A stretch of DNA of 45,000 nt. Source: Nymphaea colorata (lineage: Eukaryota > Streptophyta > Magnoliopsida > Nymphaeales > Nymphaeaceae). The notes beneath the pieces are model-generated. The model searched no databases, was not told the origin of the DNA, and saw only the letters and a list, made by a program, of their open reading frames with translations. Location of the stretch: positions 7,501-52,500 of the forward strand of contig NW_022204753.1 in assembly GCF_008831285.2 (NCBI RefSeq), in the 5' to 3' direction. This document shows, in pieces, positions 1-10,400 of this stretch. Made by a program: the position numbers and the translations under genes. The first letter of the stretch is position 1. Each line of letters starts with the position of its first letter.

Positions 1-2132
1 CAAAGGCAAAGATTAAGAGCAGAATTTCGAATGTGGAGAGGCGTCACCAGATTGAGGATTAAACCCCTGGAGCTAGACGATGAAGGGGTGAGGCAAGCTT
101 CGATTGACGCCGAAGCACGCGCGCTGTCCTGGACAGCTTAAGCTCCCTGGTTCTCTGGTGAAGGTTCTGGATTCTCAGGCTTTGCCGATCTTCCAAAAAT
201 CATTAAAATTCATACACAGCTCGAATTGGGCTGAAATTTGGTGGGTAGCTGCCTCTGATGATTATGAAGGGACGCTCCAAAAATCACTGCAATCGGAGCC
301 CTGTAAGGTCAAGTCGTTGAAGGCTGAAGGCGCCGAACTGTCACAGTCATCAGGCTCTGTTCAGGAACAGAACAGAACGCAGGCGAGTTCCAGAGTAGTC
401 CGTCTTCAAAAATTCATTCCCGTTGATCCAGACACCCAAAAATCCTGAAATTTGGTTTGAAGGGAGCTGACACACCAAGGTTTGGACGCCCAAAAGATTG
501 GGCCCAAACAAGACCTCCTTGGGCAAGACGTTGAGCAGTTTTGGAGCTGGACGCCGGAAGAGGAAACTCTGTTCAGGGCGACAGGAACTTGTTCAGACTG
601 CTTCGGCCTCAGATCTTCGCTCCAGTGATTTCCTTCGTCCAATGAACGCCGAACTTCACAGGTATGCTCCTAAGACACCAAAGAAGAAACTCCCAAGAGG
701 CCCGGCTCAGATTCGCTCTCAGGTGATAGCTCCTGGAAGGCACGCGACGCTGCAGCAGTGTTCCTCCACTCAGGCGGGTGCAGGAAGGATTCCAGAGCTT
801 CAATCGATTCTCCGGATGATCATTCTCAATCAAAACGTTAATCCAAGCATTAGATATCAGGAATAGAGCAAGAACAACAGATTAGAACGAAGGAGGATAG
901 TCAGATCACCGGATTTGGTGGTTTTCCCCAAATTCTAGTGAAGATGGGGGCGCTGCCGCCGTTCGGGCGGAGATTACAGACTTCCACCGCCGTTCTTTTT
1001 CAGATTCAGGCCGTCGATCATATCTCAGTCATCCGACGTCGGATTTTGGGCCTCCTTAGCTTGAAATGTGCGTAAGGAAGTTAGGAAGGCAACCACAGTG
1101 GCCGATCGTCGAGATTGTACACCATTTTCTTCAGATTTGCAGGTTTCCAGGGACTGGTCGGCGGCAAAATTGGGGAAAACAGTCCAGGCTATTCAAACTG
1201 CGATATCTCCCTCATTTCTTGTCGGATTTGGCTCATTCCGGGTTCGTTGGTTTCGTATTGATGAGGGGAAAGTCACAGAAGCGTCGGATCATCAAAACCC
1301 TCTCTGTATTTCTTCAGATTCGCGTTTTATCAGGGTTCAGGGACTGTTTTACAGAAACCGGTTGAAGGCTATTCCGTTTTTCGTTTTCCTTCCGATTCCT
1401 TTGCGTTTCTCCTCGATTTCTCGCAGCAATAACATTACAGAAGCAAGAGTAAACACATGCTACAGAAATCGCTTAGTCTCCCATCGATTTGAATCCCTGC
1501 TCACAGTGTTAGACGAACGGAAGGATTCCGCCCGAATGCGCTGCTCACAGTCGTTAAAACCGATCGAACGACTCTTCAATCCAGCGACAATCGCTCGAGC
1601 TACCTTCGGTGGATTCCAAACGAGTTAGAAGCACCTCCGGCGTCAGCAGCGTTAGAGCCACCTTCTGGAACGAACGGACAACGAGAGGAAGCCGTCGGAG
1701 ATCAAGGCTTACCTCTTGAAGACCGCCGGATGTCGTTTTCAGCAGGGAAGGCGTTGCTGAAACCAGCGCAGCCACATCCGCTGCTCTCCCTTGACGAACG
1801 CAGCCTCACAGCAGCTCCGTGGTCGAGCTACCAGCACTCCGATCGTCTTCTCCACGGTTCCGGCCAGGGGCTTCACAGAACCTCCGTTTTCAGCAAATGG
1901 GAGAGGAAGAACTCGCAGCCGAGCGTCCGGTGCTGGCCTCCGGCGCCAGCCCTCTGGTTGCTCGTCTTTCTGACCGCACTCCGGCGTCTTCTCCGGCCTA
2001 AGGCTTCTCAGAGATGAAGGGAGTTGCAGGTTTTGGGAAGGCAGGCATGGCAGCCGCCCATGGTGACAAGCTCTCACACGAGAGAGAAGAAACCCAATTC
2101 TATTATGCAAAAACTTAGGGTAAAAGTTCCAT

Positions 2133-2156
2133 CACTTAGCTTATAAAGGCTAAGTG
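2133..2156 (-). promoter_or_regulatory. Putative TATA box centred in an 8-bp inverted repeat, LTR copy 1
   Basis: CACTTAGC (2133-2140) and GCTAAGTG (2149-2156) are a perfect inverted repeat flanking TTATAAAG, which reads CTTTATAA on the element's sense strand. About 50-70 bp downstream on the minus strand is a CT-rich tract (2071-2094) typical of plant leaders. This would put transcription start near 2115 and give a U3 of about 1 kb. The assignment is inferred from motif and position only. Confidence 0.5.
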
Positions 2157-2325
2157 ACTCGGGACGCCCCTGAACCGTCCCGGTACAAGAGCAAAAGCTG
2201 AAATAAAACATGTACAAAGTGAATCGGTACGGCCGAGACGGCCTACCAACAAGACTCCAACTCGGGTCTCCCTTCCGCTCCTGGGTGCTGCCTCGATGCC
2301 TCGCCTGGGTCCTAACCCACTTCGT

Positions 2326-5300
2326 CTAGACTCGGTCTAGACGGCCTTCGTATCTGCCCGTCTCAGTTTCCTGGACTGTCTCTGTTCCGGACGCCAGGAC
2401 ATCCTCTGTGCCTGTCCTGTGGCTGTCCGTCCTGTCTGTCAGCTCTGTCTCTGTTCTGAACGCCTGAACGACCCCTGTTCCTGTCCAGTCCGTGCGTCCT
2501 CCGTTTGACAGTCTAGAACTCGTCAGTCTCTGCCCAGAACACCCTGTCTCCATGGTGTGTCCAGCAAGCTGAGCCCCGCATGCTAAGTCCAGCCCACTCT
2601 GCTCGAGTACGTCTGGCTTGGCCTGGGTGGGCAAAGTGGCCTCACCTTGTCCAAGCTCTATGGCATGAAGTCCTCCAATCAACGGGCTAGCCTCACTCGC
2701 AGTAAATGCACGGGTGGAGTGTGGGGCTGTCATCTCGTCAACCTCCCTTGGCCGCGTAGTACCCTCGTTCGTGCTCTCCTCCGCGATTGCTGGCGCGTTC
2801 GGGCTCTTGGCGTCGTCATCGGCAACCGCGGCCGTGGCCCCTCCATGGGTAACCTCCTTTGCGTCCCGGTCCCGCACCCTGCAAAACACGTTAGCCTCAC
2901 AACAAAAGGAAGCAGGGTCAGTGGCTGCGGGTGCTTTCCCCGCTCGGCGTGGGCGCTCGGCGCCCTCATCTCTCGGCAGCCTCGCGACGGTGTGCTGGCC
3001 CGCGCCACCTTCGGCCGTGCTCGGCCCTCTTCGGCGCTCGTGGCCGACACTCGTCCGGCCTTGTAGCTGGCTGGTCTCGTCACCCGGTCGGCCATCGGCG
3101 GCATTGTCGGCAGTCCTCGGCCAACTCCTAGGCGGACCTGTAACAGATCCACCCCCCTTAGAACGAGCTTGTCCCCAAGCTCGACCTTGGCAGTCCCCTA
3201 GGGTGAACCGACCACTCTTATCCAGCCAGGCCTTGCTTCTAGCTGGTCCATAATCCCGCTGCAACAGCCCCAGTAATGTCCTTCGCTGGTCTTGATGTCT
3301 TGGGTTGTCACTTAATATCGCTGCCCCATGCAACCTTCCTCGATCATAGACTTGGCCTTTAAGCCTCTTTGGCCTTACCCTACAACGATCTCCAAGTGCT
3401 GCCAATTCGTTTTCCAGTTTGGCCTTGAACCATCCTATCAATAGTAGAGGGTAGCATGGTCCATAATCGATCGGGAGTCGTCCAAGTTGGGACTCCATTC
3501 TCTTGTGAAGTTCCTTATAACATTTTGTTGCCGACCCTTGTATGGACTTCCCATGGTCAAAAATCAGCCTAACTTGTGGGTGCACTTCAGCCTTAAGATA
3601 ATGTGCAAACGTTGGCATGTGAAGACTATTATTGGTCTTAAGAACGAAGGTGGTGTTTGGGAGTTGCTTCAACACGTTCTGCCCAAGATCTGCCCATTCT
3701 AGCTGGCCACAGTTCCCATTCTTACGGGCTGAAAAATTTGTGTTGTCATCGCCATCCTCCTTAGATGATGCCTCACTCGCTGTGAAGGTACTCCATGGTA
3801 TTGATTCCAGCTGATCATAAAGGGTTGCCGCTACCCCAATGTGGTCCATAGGGGCGAGCTCTTTGTTCTCATGGATTTCAGCATTCTTAATGTTTTCATT
3901 TCGCCTTTCTAGAGTTTGATGCTCACCCGTTTTCAGGTCCTTTAATAAATCTGAAATTTTATCCTTAGAAGTCGGGAATTGACCGGTTGGTTTCTCACGG
4001 GTTGCCACAGCCTCATCCTCTTCATCCGATTCATCCGAATTCTCAGCCTGCTCTTCTTGGGGGCCATTGCCTTGCCCATGAGCTGACGCACTTAGGAAGG
4101 TTCTTTGCTCATTCTGTCGTTGGACGTACATTTGCTCTAATAGTTCGTCATTCTTTGCTACAATCCGTCTAATCATGGTCAACGCATCAGTTAGAGTGAA
4201 ATGGGGCTTCTCAGCTGGTGGTTGCTCTCTAATGGTGGCTGTGCCATCATCACCCACCTTAGCTCCCTCGGGTGCCTTAGCAACCTGTTCTTTCTTGCGT
4301 ACCATGGCTGGACTTGCGCTCAAGACGTTAGCATGTTTAGTGCGTTCAAGCTTTGCTGGAATTGGCATCTTGTTCTGAACAGGAACACGACTGCTGGTCT
4401 TTTTTTGTTGCTGCATTTTATCGGGTTTGGTAGAGGACTGAATCTTCCTTATTGCCTCCCGCAAATTATACGCTGCTGGTAGGGGATCTTTCAATGGTTC
4501 CTTTGAAAGTTGTTGATTTCGGTTCTCTGTTTTCAGTGAAGGACCATTTACAAAGTTGCTCCTTGTTCGGGGCTTAGGCCTCCTTCCTAAATCTGAGGTT
4601 GCCAAAATATCTTTCAGCTTGTTCCCTTTTTGCTGATCTGCCCGGTGGTGGATTTTCTGATTTTTATTTGGCTTTGAATGGCTGCTGGTTGACTTAAGCG
4701 AAATGGCAGTAGAGGGCTGTAAGCTTGCTGCCTTCGTTGGCCCACACCTCAAGGGGTTCGTTGAACTTTGTGGGCTGTAATTATGCAATCTATTATGACC
4801 AACTAAGGGCAGTAGTGGTTCACAATAGTTGGATTCCCTCTTGTGAGTTGTCCCACTACTAGTTGCATACCCGAACGTGAAGTTGCTGATTCGGGGGTGA
4901 TACAACCTTGTTTTAGCCAAAGTGAACCCACGATACTCATGGGGTGAAGAACTGGAATGGTCATTAGGGGATGGATCCCCATAGTCGTCTCCCCATTCTT
5001 TGCAAGATTCCTCACTTGACTGATCCTCGATTTCATTGGTAGTCAACCGTTCATCCTCACTATGTTGGCTCGCTTTGGAGTATTCATCTCCTTGATCGGA
5101 ACTCTCAGAACCGGTTTGTTGATCATCACCTTCCTCTTCATCCATCTCCTCAATAGGATCGCAGTCCTCACTAGCGTAAGATGGCTCTTCAAATAAATCA
5201 ATGAAATCTTTCAACACATGCTGAATTTCGATGGGAACTATTTCTGTTGGCTCTTCCTTGGCTGGCACATCCGTGGCCATAGCCACTAACCAAAATGCGG

Positions 5301-7299
5301 GCTGCTGAGCCACTAACGCCTTGAGGGCTGCCCGTGGCTTCACGCTTGAGTTCATGGCTGTCAACGTGACTCTTTCCTCATCGCCATCTTTCGTGAAACT
5401 CATTCGGAGGTTAGCAAAGTCCCAATGGATTACACCCAAGGTTTCCAGCCATTGAATGCCTAACACTATGTCGACTCCTCCAAGAGGTAAAACAAACACG
5501 TCCACCTTGAAGGGCACCTTGTTCATCACAAGTTCTAGGTCTTTGCACCTTCCTTCGCAAGGGAGCTTGGACCCATCGCCTACCATAACTGTAAACGGAG
5601 CTTGAGGCTCAATGCGGCATCCCAACTTGTTAGCCACTTCTAGACTCATGAAATTATGAGTGGCCCCCGAGTCTAGGAGGACTACAAGTCTGGTTTGGTT
5701 GACATACCCTCTAACTCTCATTGCTTTGGCTTTACTAGGGTCGGTCAAGGAGTGGCAAGACGTTTCCTCTCCAACGGCTGCCTCAACTAAGACTTCCGGT
5801 GGAACCTCATCCTCACTAGAATCATCATCGGTGGGTGGTTCCTCATCATCCTCAAGAACTGCATACAGCCGTTTCTTTTTGCACTCATGGCCCTTGTGCC
5901 ATTTTTCTTCACAATTATAGCATAGCCCTTGCTGAAATCGTCGGTCTCTTTCTTCCTTGGTGATGTAAGTGACCTTGCGTGGGGGATGTTGGGGTGGGGG
6001 TGTAGCCTTCTCCTTGAAGTTCGCTTTGGAGTGAATGAGGGTTCTGGCCCGACGTGGGTCATACCCTTTTGCATCCTTCCTTATGGCACGTTTAAGCTCC
6101 ATTTTCTCTTCTTTATCCCTAGCCACCTTCATGCAAATTCGAAGGTCTCTTGACTCTTGCGTTTGAACGGCTAGACGGATTTCTGGTTGTAATCCAGCAA
6201 TAAAGGCCCCCACGAGGGCATCTTCATTCCAGTCCTCCACGAGACATGACAACCTCTCAAACTGATCTTGGTATTCAAGCACCGTCCCCGTTTGTTTAAG
6301 GCTGTTTAACTGAACATTGAAGTCGCGTTGGCTGGCCCTCTCAAACCTCTCTATCAAACCGGCTCTAAACTGGTCCCATCCTTGGTTTGGCGTCTTCCTC
6401 ATGGTATATTGATACCAATGAAGGGCATTGTCCTCAAAATACATCATAGCTCGGTCGATTTTCTGTTCATGGGCAACTCGTTGGCATTGGAAATACTTCT
6501 CAACTTTGCATACCCAATCACGTACTTTGGTCCCATTGAACGTCGGGCATTCCATGCGGGGAAGAGGCAAGGGTGCCTCATCACGTGGTCTCTCTTGTCT
6601 GCCCCTTCGCATCATTCCTCTACGTGGGAGCTGCCCTCGCACGTAAGGATAGCCTCCATCATCGTAGAAGCCTTCCTCGTCCTCTTCTAGTTCATCCGAC
6701 TCGGTATGTGGATCATGACGTCTTCTCCTCTCGGGCTGGGGTCTTAGTGGCCTAACTACCCCTTGTCTTTGCTCATGACCCTCTTCTCCAGCTGGCCTAG
6801 GAGGAGGATGGAATGTATTTCTGTTTTCCTCCCCTCGTGGTGAAGGCCGACCCTCTCCTACAAGAGTGGTTCCTCCACTAGGTGCTCCCGTGGCTTGTGA
6901 GATGAGTTGTTGAAGCCCTTTTAGTAAATCCGGGACACTTAGGGGGTTGGTTTCTTTAGGCCTCTCTTGAGAAGTGCTGGGTGAGTTCGGACGGGCAGGT
7001 TGGGGAATAGGGCCCGGGCCATGTACCGAGGCCCCTTGTGATCTCCTTTCAATGCGGTCCAACCTCTCACTTTGGGCTCTCATTTCTTCTTGGTTATGGG
7101 TTAATCTTTCATGGATGGCTTGTGTTTCTCTCATGAATGCTGCTTGCTGGGCTGTAAGCTGCTGTATAGATGTGATTAATGCACTTAAATCTGATGAAGG
7201 GAGGGTGAGTTGAGGGTCTACATGAGGAGCGGTGGCTCCCTCTTCTTCGATTTCGGTTTCCTCTACCTCCCTAACCGGCTGCTTCTCTTTGCGCCCCAT
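2326..7299 (-). CDS. Family A Gag-protease fused to an unrecognised C-terminal region (copy 1)
   Basis: One uninterrupted 1657-codon frame. Residues 1-245 are acidic, proline- and arginine-rich with a short coiled-coil-like part (about 40-90). Residues 248-400 are a retrotransposon Gag domain. A zinc knuckle of the CX2CX7HXC form sits at C460, C463, H471, C473. The retropepsin motif Asp-Ser-Gly is at 543-545 and the second hydrophobic-LG protease motif at about 611-616. Similarity to ordinary gypsy pol ends at the pre-RT FEEP motif (703-706). RT, RNase H and integrase are absent. Residues 707-1385 are unrecognised: an acidic Ser/Glu/Asp block (710-785), a basic Lys/Gln-rich part (860-1010), a helix-like segment (1036-1066), and a second acidic block (1082-1097). 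About 272 residues then read across the polypurine tract into the 3' LTR. The ATG at 7299 lies about 115 bases after the primer binding site. Gag would form particles and the protease would process them; the rest has no assignable role. Confidence 0.8.
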   Translation of the reverse strand: MGRKEKQPVREVEETEIEEEGATAPHVDPQLTLPSSDLSALITSIQQLTAQQAAFMRETQAIHERLTHNQEEMRAQSERLDRIERRSQGASVHGPGPIPQPARPNSPSTSQERPKETNPLSVPDLLKGLQQLISQATGAPSGGTTLVGEGRPSPRGEENRNTFHPPPRPAGEEGHEQRQGVVRPLRPQPERRRRHDPHTESDELEEDEEGFYDDGGYPYVRGQLPRRGMMRRGRQERPRDEAPLPLPRMECPTFNGTKVRDWVCKVEKYFQCQRVAHEQKIDRAMMYFEDNALHWYQYTMRKTPNQGWDQFRAGLIERFERASQRDFNVQLNSLKQTGTVLEYQDQFERLSCLVEDWNEDALVGAFIAGLQPEIRLAVQTQESRDLRICMKVARDKEEKMELKRAIRKDAKGYDPRRARTLIHSKANFKEKATPPPQHPPRKVTYITKEERDRRFQQGLCYNCEEKWHKGHECKKKRLYAVLEDDEEPPTDDDSSEDEVPPEVLVEAAVGEETSCHSLTDPSKAKAMRVRGYVNQTRLVVLLDSGATHNFMSLEVANKLGCRIEPQAPFTVMVGDGSKLPCEGRCKDLELVMNKVPFKVDVFVLPLGGVDIVLGIQWLETLGVIHWDFANLRMSFTKDGDEERVTLTAMNSSVKPRAALKALVAQQPAFWLVAMATDVPAKEEPTEIVPIEIQHVLKDFIDLFEEPSYASEDCDPIEEMDEEEGDDQQTGSESSDQGDEYSKASQHSEDERLTTNEIEDQSSEESCKEWGDDYGDPSPNDHSSSSPHEYRGFTLAKTRLYHPRISNFTFGYATSSGTTHKRESNYCEPLLPLVGHNRLHNYSPQSSTNPLRCGPTKAASLQPSTAISLKSTSSHSKPNKNQKIHHRADQQKGNKLKDILATSDLGRRPKPRTRSNFVNGPSLKTENRNQQLSKEPLKDPLPAAYNLREAIRKIQSSTKPDKMQQQKKTSSRVPVQNKMPIPAKLERTKHANVLSASPAMVRKKEQVAKAPEGAKVGDDGTATIREQPPAEKPHFTLTDALTMIRRIVAKNDELLEQMYVQRQNEQRTFLSASAHGQGNGPQEEQAENSDESDEEDEAVATREKPTGQFPTSKDKISDLLKDLKTGEHQTLERRNENIKNAEIHENKELAPMDHIGVAATLYDQLESIPWSTFTASEASSKEDGDDNTNFSARKNGNCGQLEWADLGQNVLKQLPNTTFVLKTNNSLHMPTFAHYLKAEVHPQVRLIFDHGKSIQGSATKCYKELHKRMESQLGRLPIDYGPCYPLLLIGWFKAKLENELAALGDRCRVRPKRLKGQVYDRGRLHGAAILSDNPRHQDQRRTLLGLLQRDYGPARSKAWLDKSGRFTLGDCQGRAWGQARSKGGGSVTGPPRSWPRTADNAADGRPGDETSQLQGRTSVGHERRRGPSTAEGGAGQHTVARLPRDEGAERPRRAGKAPAATDPASFCCEANVFCRVRDRDAKEVTHGGATAAVADDDAKSPNAPAIAEESTNEGTTRPREVDEMTAPHSTRAFTASEASPLIGGLHAIELGQGEATLPTQAKPDVLEQSGLDLACGAQLAGHTMETGCSGQRLTSSRLSNGGRTDWTGTGVVQAFRTETELTDRTDSHRTGTEDVLASGTETVQETETGRYEGRLDRV
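2371..2473 (-). repeat. Imperfect direct repeat in U3 of the family A LTR
   Basis: The motif CTGTCTCTGTTC followed by a GGACGCCAGGAC-like stretch appears at about 2371-2396 and again, with a few changes, at about 2444-2470, roughly 70 bp apart. Further CTGTC/CTGTTC words lie between and after them. The block recurs in every family A LTR at the matching offset. It may be a degenerate enhancer-type repeat; no factor can be named. Confidence 0.45.
3146..3159 (-). other. Polypurine tract, copy 1
   Basis: On the minus strand AAGGGGGGTGGATC directly precedes the 3' LTR start TGTTACAG. This is the usual place and composition of the second-strand priming site. It fixes the LTR/internal border at 3145/3146. 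Confidence 0.9.
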
Positions 7300-7412
7300 G
7301 GCTGCGATAGAAACTCACTTTCAAGATCGAATTTCAGAAGACTAAGCTGCTCAAAACCGTAACTCTTTGCTGCCTTAGCTGACCAAATCTGAACAAGAAA
7401 ACACACTAAGCC

Positions 7413-7424
7413 GCTCTGATACCA
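7413..7424 (-). other. Primer binding site for initiator Met tRNA, copy 1
   Basis: On the minus strand TGGTATCAGAGC, complementary to the 3' end of plant initiator methionine tRNA, lies three bases after the 5' LTR end at 7428. This is the usual minus-strand DNA primer site in plant Ty3/gypsy elements and gives the element's orientation. Confidence 0.92.
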
Positions 7425-7427
7425 AAC

Positions 7428-10400
7428 TGTTACATCCGCCCTTGTAGCGCCTCAAAGCCGCCGACGAACGTAATCTCCCAAGACCTCTTAGTGGTAATGT
7501 AGCTGGCCCAAGATTGGCCTTACAAAATTTCAACCCCGGCTGGACACAATCCCAGCTCAAATGCCCATGGGTAAAGATACAAGGAATGGTTTATCCCCTC
7601 GCTAGCTAGGTCTGAACCTATTACAACAATGTGGGTTCGAGGCCTTACAAGCGGAGCGTACAACATGAACTCATTCCTCACTCATTCCAGCATTCATCCC
7701 ATTCATCAAACCACGCATACAATCCTTAGGACGTGCAAACCATCACCATGCACCCTAGGAAGGTCCGTAGTCCGGGTTCGTGTCCTTAGCTAACGAGCTT
7801 TGGAGGTAACCCAAGCACTACACGCCCGGAGGCAAGGCTGAAAACAAGTGCACCCGCCCTCGAATCTATAGGGTGATTCGGGTGCCTACCTGGCTGAAGC
7901 TAGTTCAGCAAGCGACCAAGGGCAAAGGCCAAAGCCCCTTGGTAATCAGCACGTCGGTCTTCGCAAGCGAGGTGCCCGTTCAAGTTGGTCTCTCCTCCTT
8001 GCTCAAGACATAGACAGCATAGTTACTGTTTTGTAATTCAGCAACTCAAGACGGGAGAAGGGATTGCACTTAGCTGGAAACGTTGGAACCCCTAGTGCTG
8101 TGATGAAGTAGGGGGAAGCTAGCGCTGACAAGGTGACAGCGTACACCCTTCTTCTCCCGGGATCAGCTCAGCACACGGTTGCTGGACTGCTCCTCCTTCT
8201 CAGCAATACACTCCAGAAAATGAATAGAGAAGGTTACTGTCGAAAATAGCAAGGAAACGGAGTATTTCCAAGCATCGTTAGGAGACTTCACCGTGAGAAC
8301 ATTTTACCCCTGTTCGTTGTTGAGTTTAGGGGGATGCAAGCGCCGCTTAGCCCGGCGTAAGCTATGTCTCCTAACAGGTGTAGCTGCAATCGATTAGGCC
8401 CTGCTGTCCGCAACACCTTCCACCGTTGGGCTACAATGCACTTCAAACAAGGGCGAGCAAATCACTGACAAAGGCAAAGATTAAGAGCAGAATTTCGAAT
8501 GTGGAGAGGCGTCACCAGATTGAGGATTAAACCCCTGGAGCTAGACGATGAAGGGGTGAGGCAAGCTTCGATTGACGCCGAAGCACGCGCGCTGTCCTGG
8601 ACAGCTTAAGCTCCCTGGTTATCTGGTGAAGGTTCTGGATTCTCAGGCTTTGCCGATCTTCCAAAAATCATTAAAATTCATACACAGCTCGGATTGGGCT
8701 GAAATTTGGTGGGTAGCTGCCTCTGATGATTATGAAGGGACGCTCCAAAAATCACTGCAATCGGAGCCCTGTAAGGTCAAGTCGTTGAAGGCTGAAGGCG
8801 CCGAACTGTCACAGTCATCAGGCTCTGTTCAGGAACAGAACAGAACGCAGGCGAGTTCCAGAGTAGTCCGTCTTCAAAAATTCATTCCCGTTGATCCAGA
8901 CACCCAAAAATCCTGAAATTTGGTTTGAAGGGAGCTGACACACCAAGGTTTGGACGCCCAAAAGATTGGGCCCAAACAAGACCTCCTTGGGCAAGACGTT
9001 GAGCAGTTTTGGAGCTGGACGCCGGAAGAGGAAACTCTGTTCAGGGCGACAGGAACTTGTTCAGACTGCTTCGGCCTCAGATCTTCGCTCCAGTGATTTC
9101 CTTCGTCCAATGAACGCCGAACTTCACAGGTATGCTCCTAAGACACCAAAGAAGAAACTCCCAAGAGGCCCGGCTCAGATTCGCTCTCAGGTGATAGCTC
9201 CTGGAAGGCACGCGACGCTGCAGCAGTGTTCCTCCACTCAGGCGGGTGCAGGAAGGATTCCAGAGCTTCAATCGATTCTCCGGATGATCATTCTCAATCA
9301 AAACGTTAATCCAAGCATTAGATATCAGGAATAGAGCAAGAACAACAGATTAGAACGAAGGAGGATAGTCAGATCACCGGATTTGGTGGTTTTCCCCAAA
9401 TTCTAGTGAAGATGGGGGCGCTGCCGCCGTTCGGGCGGAGATTACAGACTTCCACCGCCGTTCTTTTTCAGATTCAGGCCGTCGATCATATCTCAGTCAT
9501 CCGACGTCGGATTTTGGGCCTCCTTAGCTTGAAATGTGCGTAAGGAAGTTAGGAAGGCAACCACAGTGGCCGATCGTCGAGATTGTACACCATTTTCTTC
9601 AGATTTGCAGGTTTCCAGGGACTGGTCGGCGGCAAAATTGGGGAAAACAGTCCAGGCTATTCAAACTGCGATATCTCCCTCATTTCTTGTCGGATTTGGC
9701 TCATTCCGGGTTCGTTGGTTTCGTATTGATGAGGGGAAAGTCACAGAAGCGTCGGATCATCAAAACCCTCTCTGTATTTCTTCAGATTCGCGTTTTATCA
9801 GGGTTCAGGGACTGTTTTACAGAAACCGGTTGAAGGCTATTCCGTTTTTCGTTTTCCTTCCGATTCCTTTGCGTTTCTCCTCGATTTCTCGCAGCAATAA
9901 CATTACAGAAGCAAGAGTAAACACATGCTACAGAAATCGCTTAGTCTCCCATCGATTTGAATCCCTGCTCACAGTGTTAGACGAACGGAAGGATTCCGCC
10001 CGAATGCGCTGCTCACAGTCGTTAAAACCGATCGAACGACTCTTCAATCCAGCGACAATCGCTCGAGCTACCTTCGGTGGATTCCAAACGAGTTAGAAGC
10101 ACCTCCGGCGTCAGCAGCGTTAGAGCCACCTTCTGGAACGAACGGACAACGAGAGGAAGCCGTCGGAGATCAAGGCTTACCTCTTGAAGACCGCCGGATG
10201 TCGTTTTCAGCAGGGAAGGCGTTGCTGAAACCAGCGCAGCCACATCCGCTGCTCTCCCTTGACGAACGCAGCCTCACAGCAGCTCCGTGGTCGAGCTACC
10301 AGCACTCCGATCGTCTTCTCCACGGTTCCGGCCAGGGGCTTCACAGAACCTCCGTTTTCAGCAAATGGGAGAGGAAGAACTCGCAGCCGAGCGTCCGGTG

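Larger units (their letters stand above)
1..3145 (-). repeat. Family A LTR copy 1 (partial, 3' LTR of first internal region)
   Basis: The right edge is set by TGTAACA at 3139-3145, directly followed by the polypurine tract of the internal region. Its sequence repeats at 8469-11613, 16937-20081 and, with more differences, in the two LTRs of the second element. On the minus strand it reads U3 from 3145 downward, a TATA-like box in a dyad near 2141-2148, then a CT-rich probable leader. The last about 820 bp of the 1657-codon ORF lie inside it (2326-3145). Visible private differences from copies 2 and 3 include a T at about 1969 and an A near 226. Apart from that ORF tail, 1-2325 holds no convincing gene. 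Confidence 0.9.

Noticed and set aside
1068-1628. 186-codon plus-strand open frame, antisense to the family A LTR and repeated in all five LTR copies (also 9536, 18004, 22645, 31111).
   Set aside because: Some large plant elements carry antisense ORFs, but this one shows no domain, starts at a non-ATG codon in the frame given, and the few differences between copies are mostly amino-acid changing. It is repeated only because the LTR is repeated.
3768-3790. Short similarity between the internal region (about 3768) and the LTR (about 2690), both encoding an FTASEAS motif.
   Set aside because: Only about 12 identical bases; too short to claim a duplicated domain.
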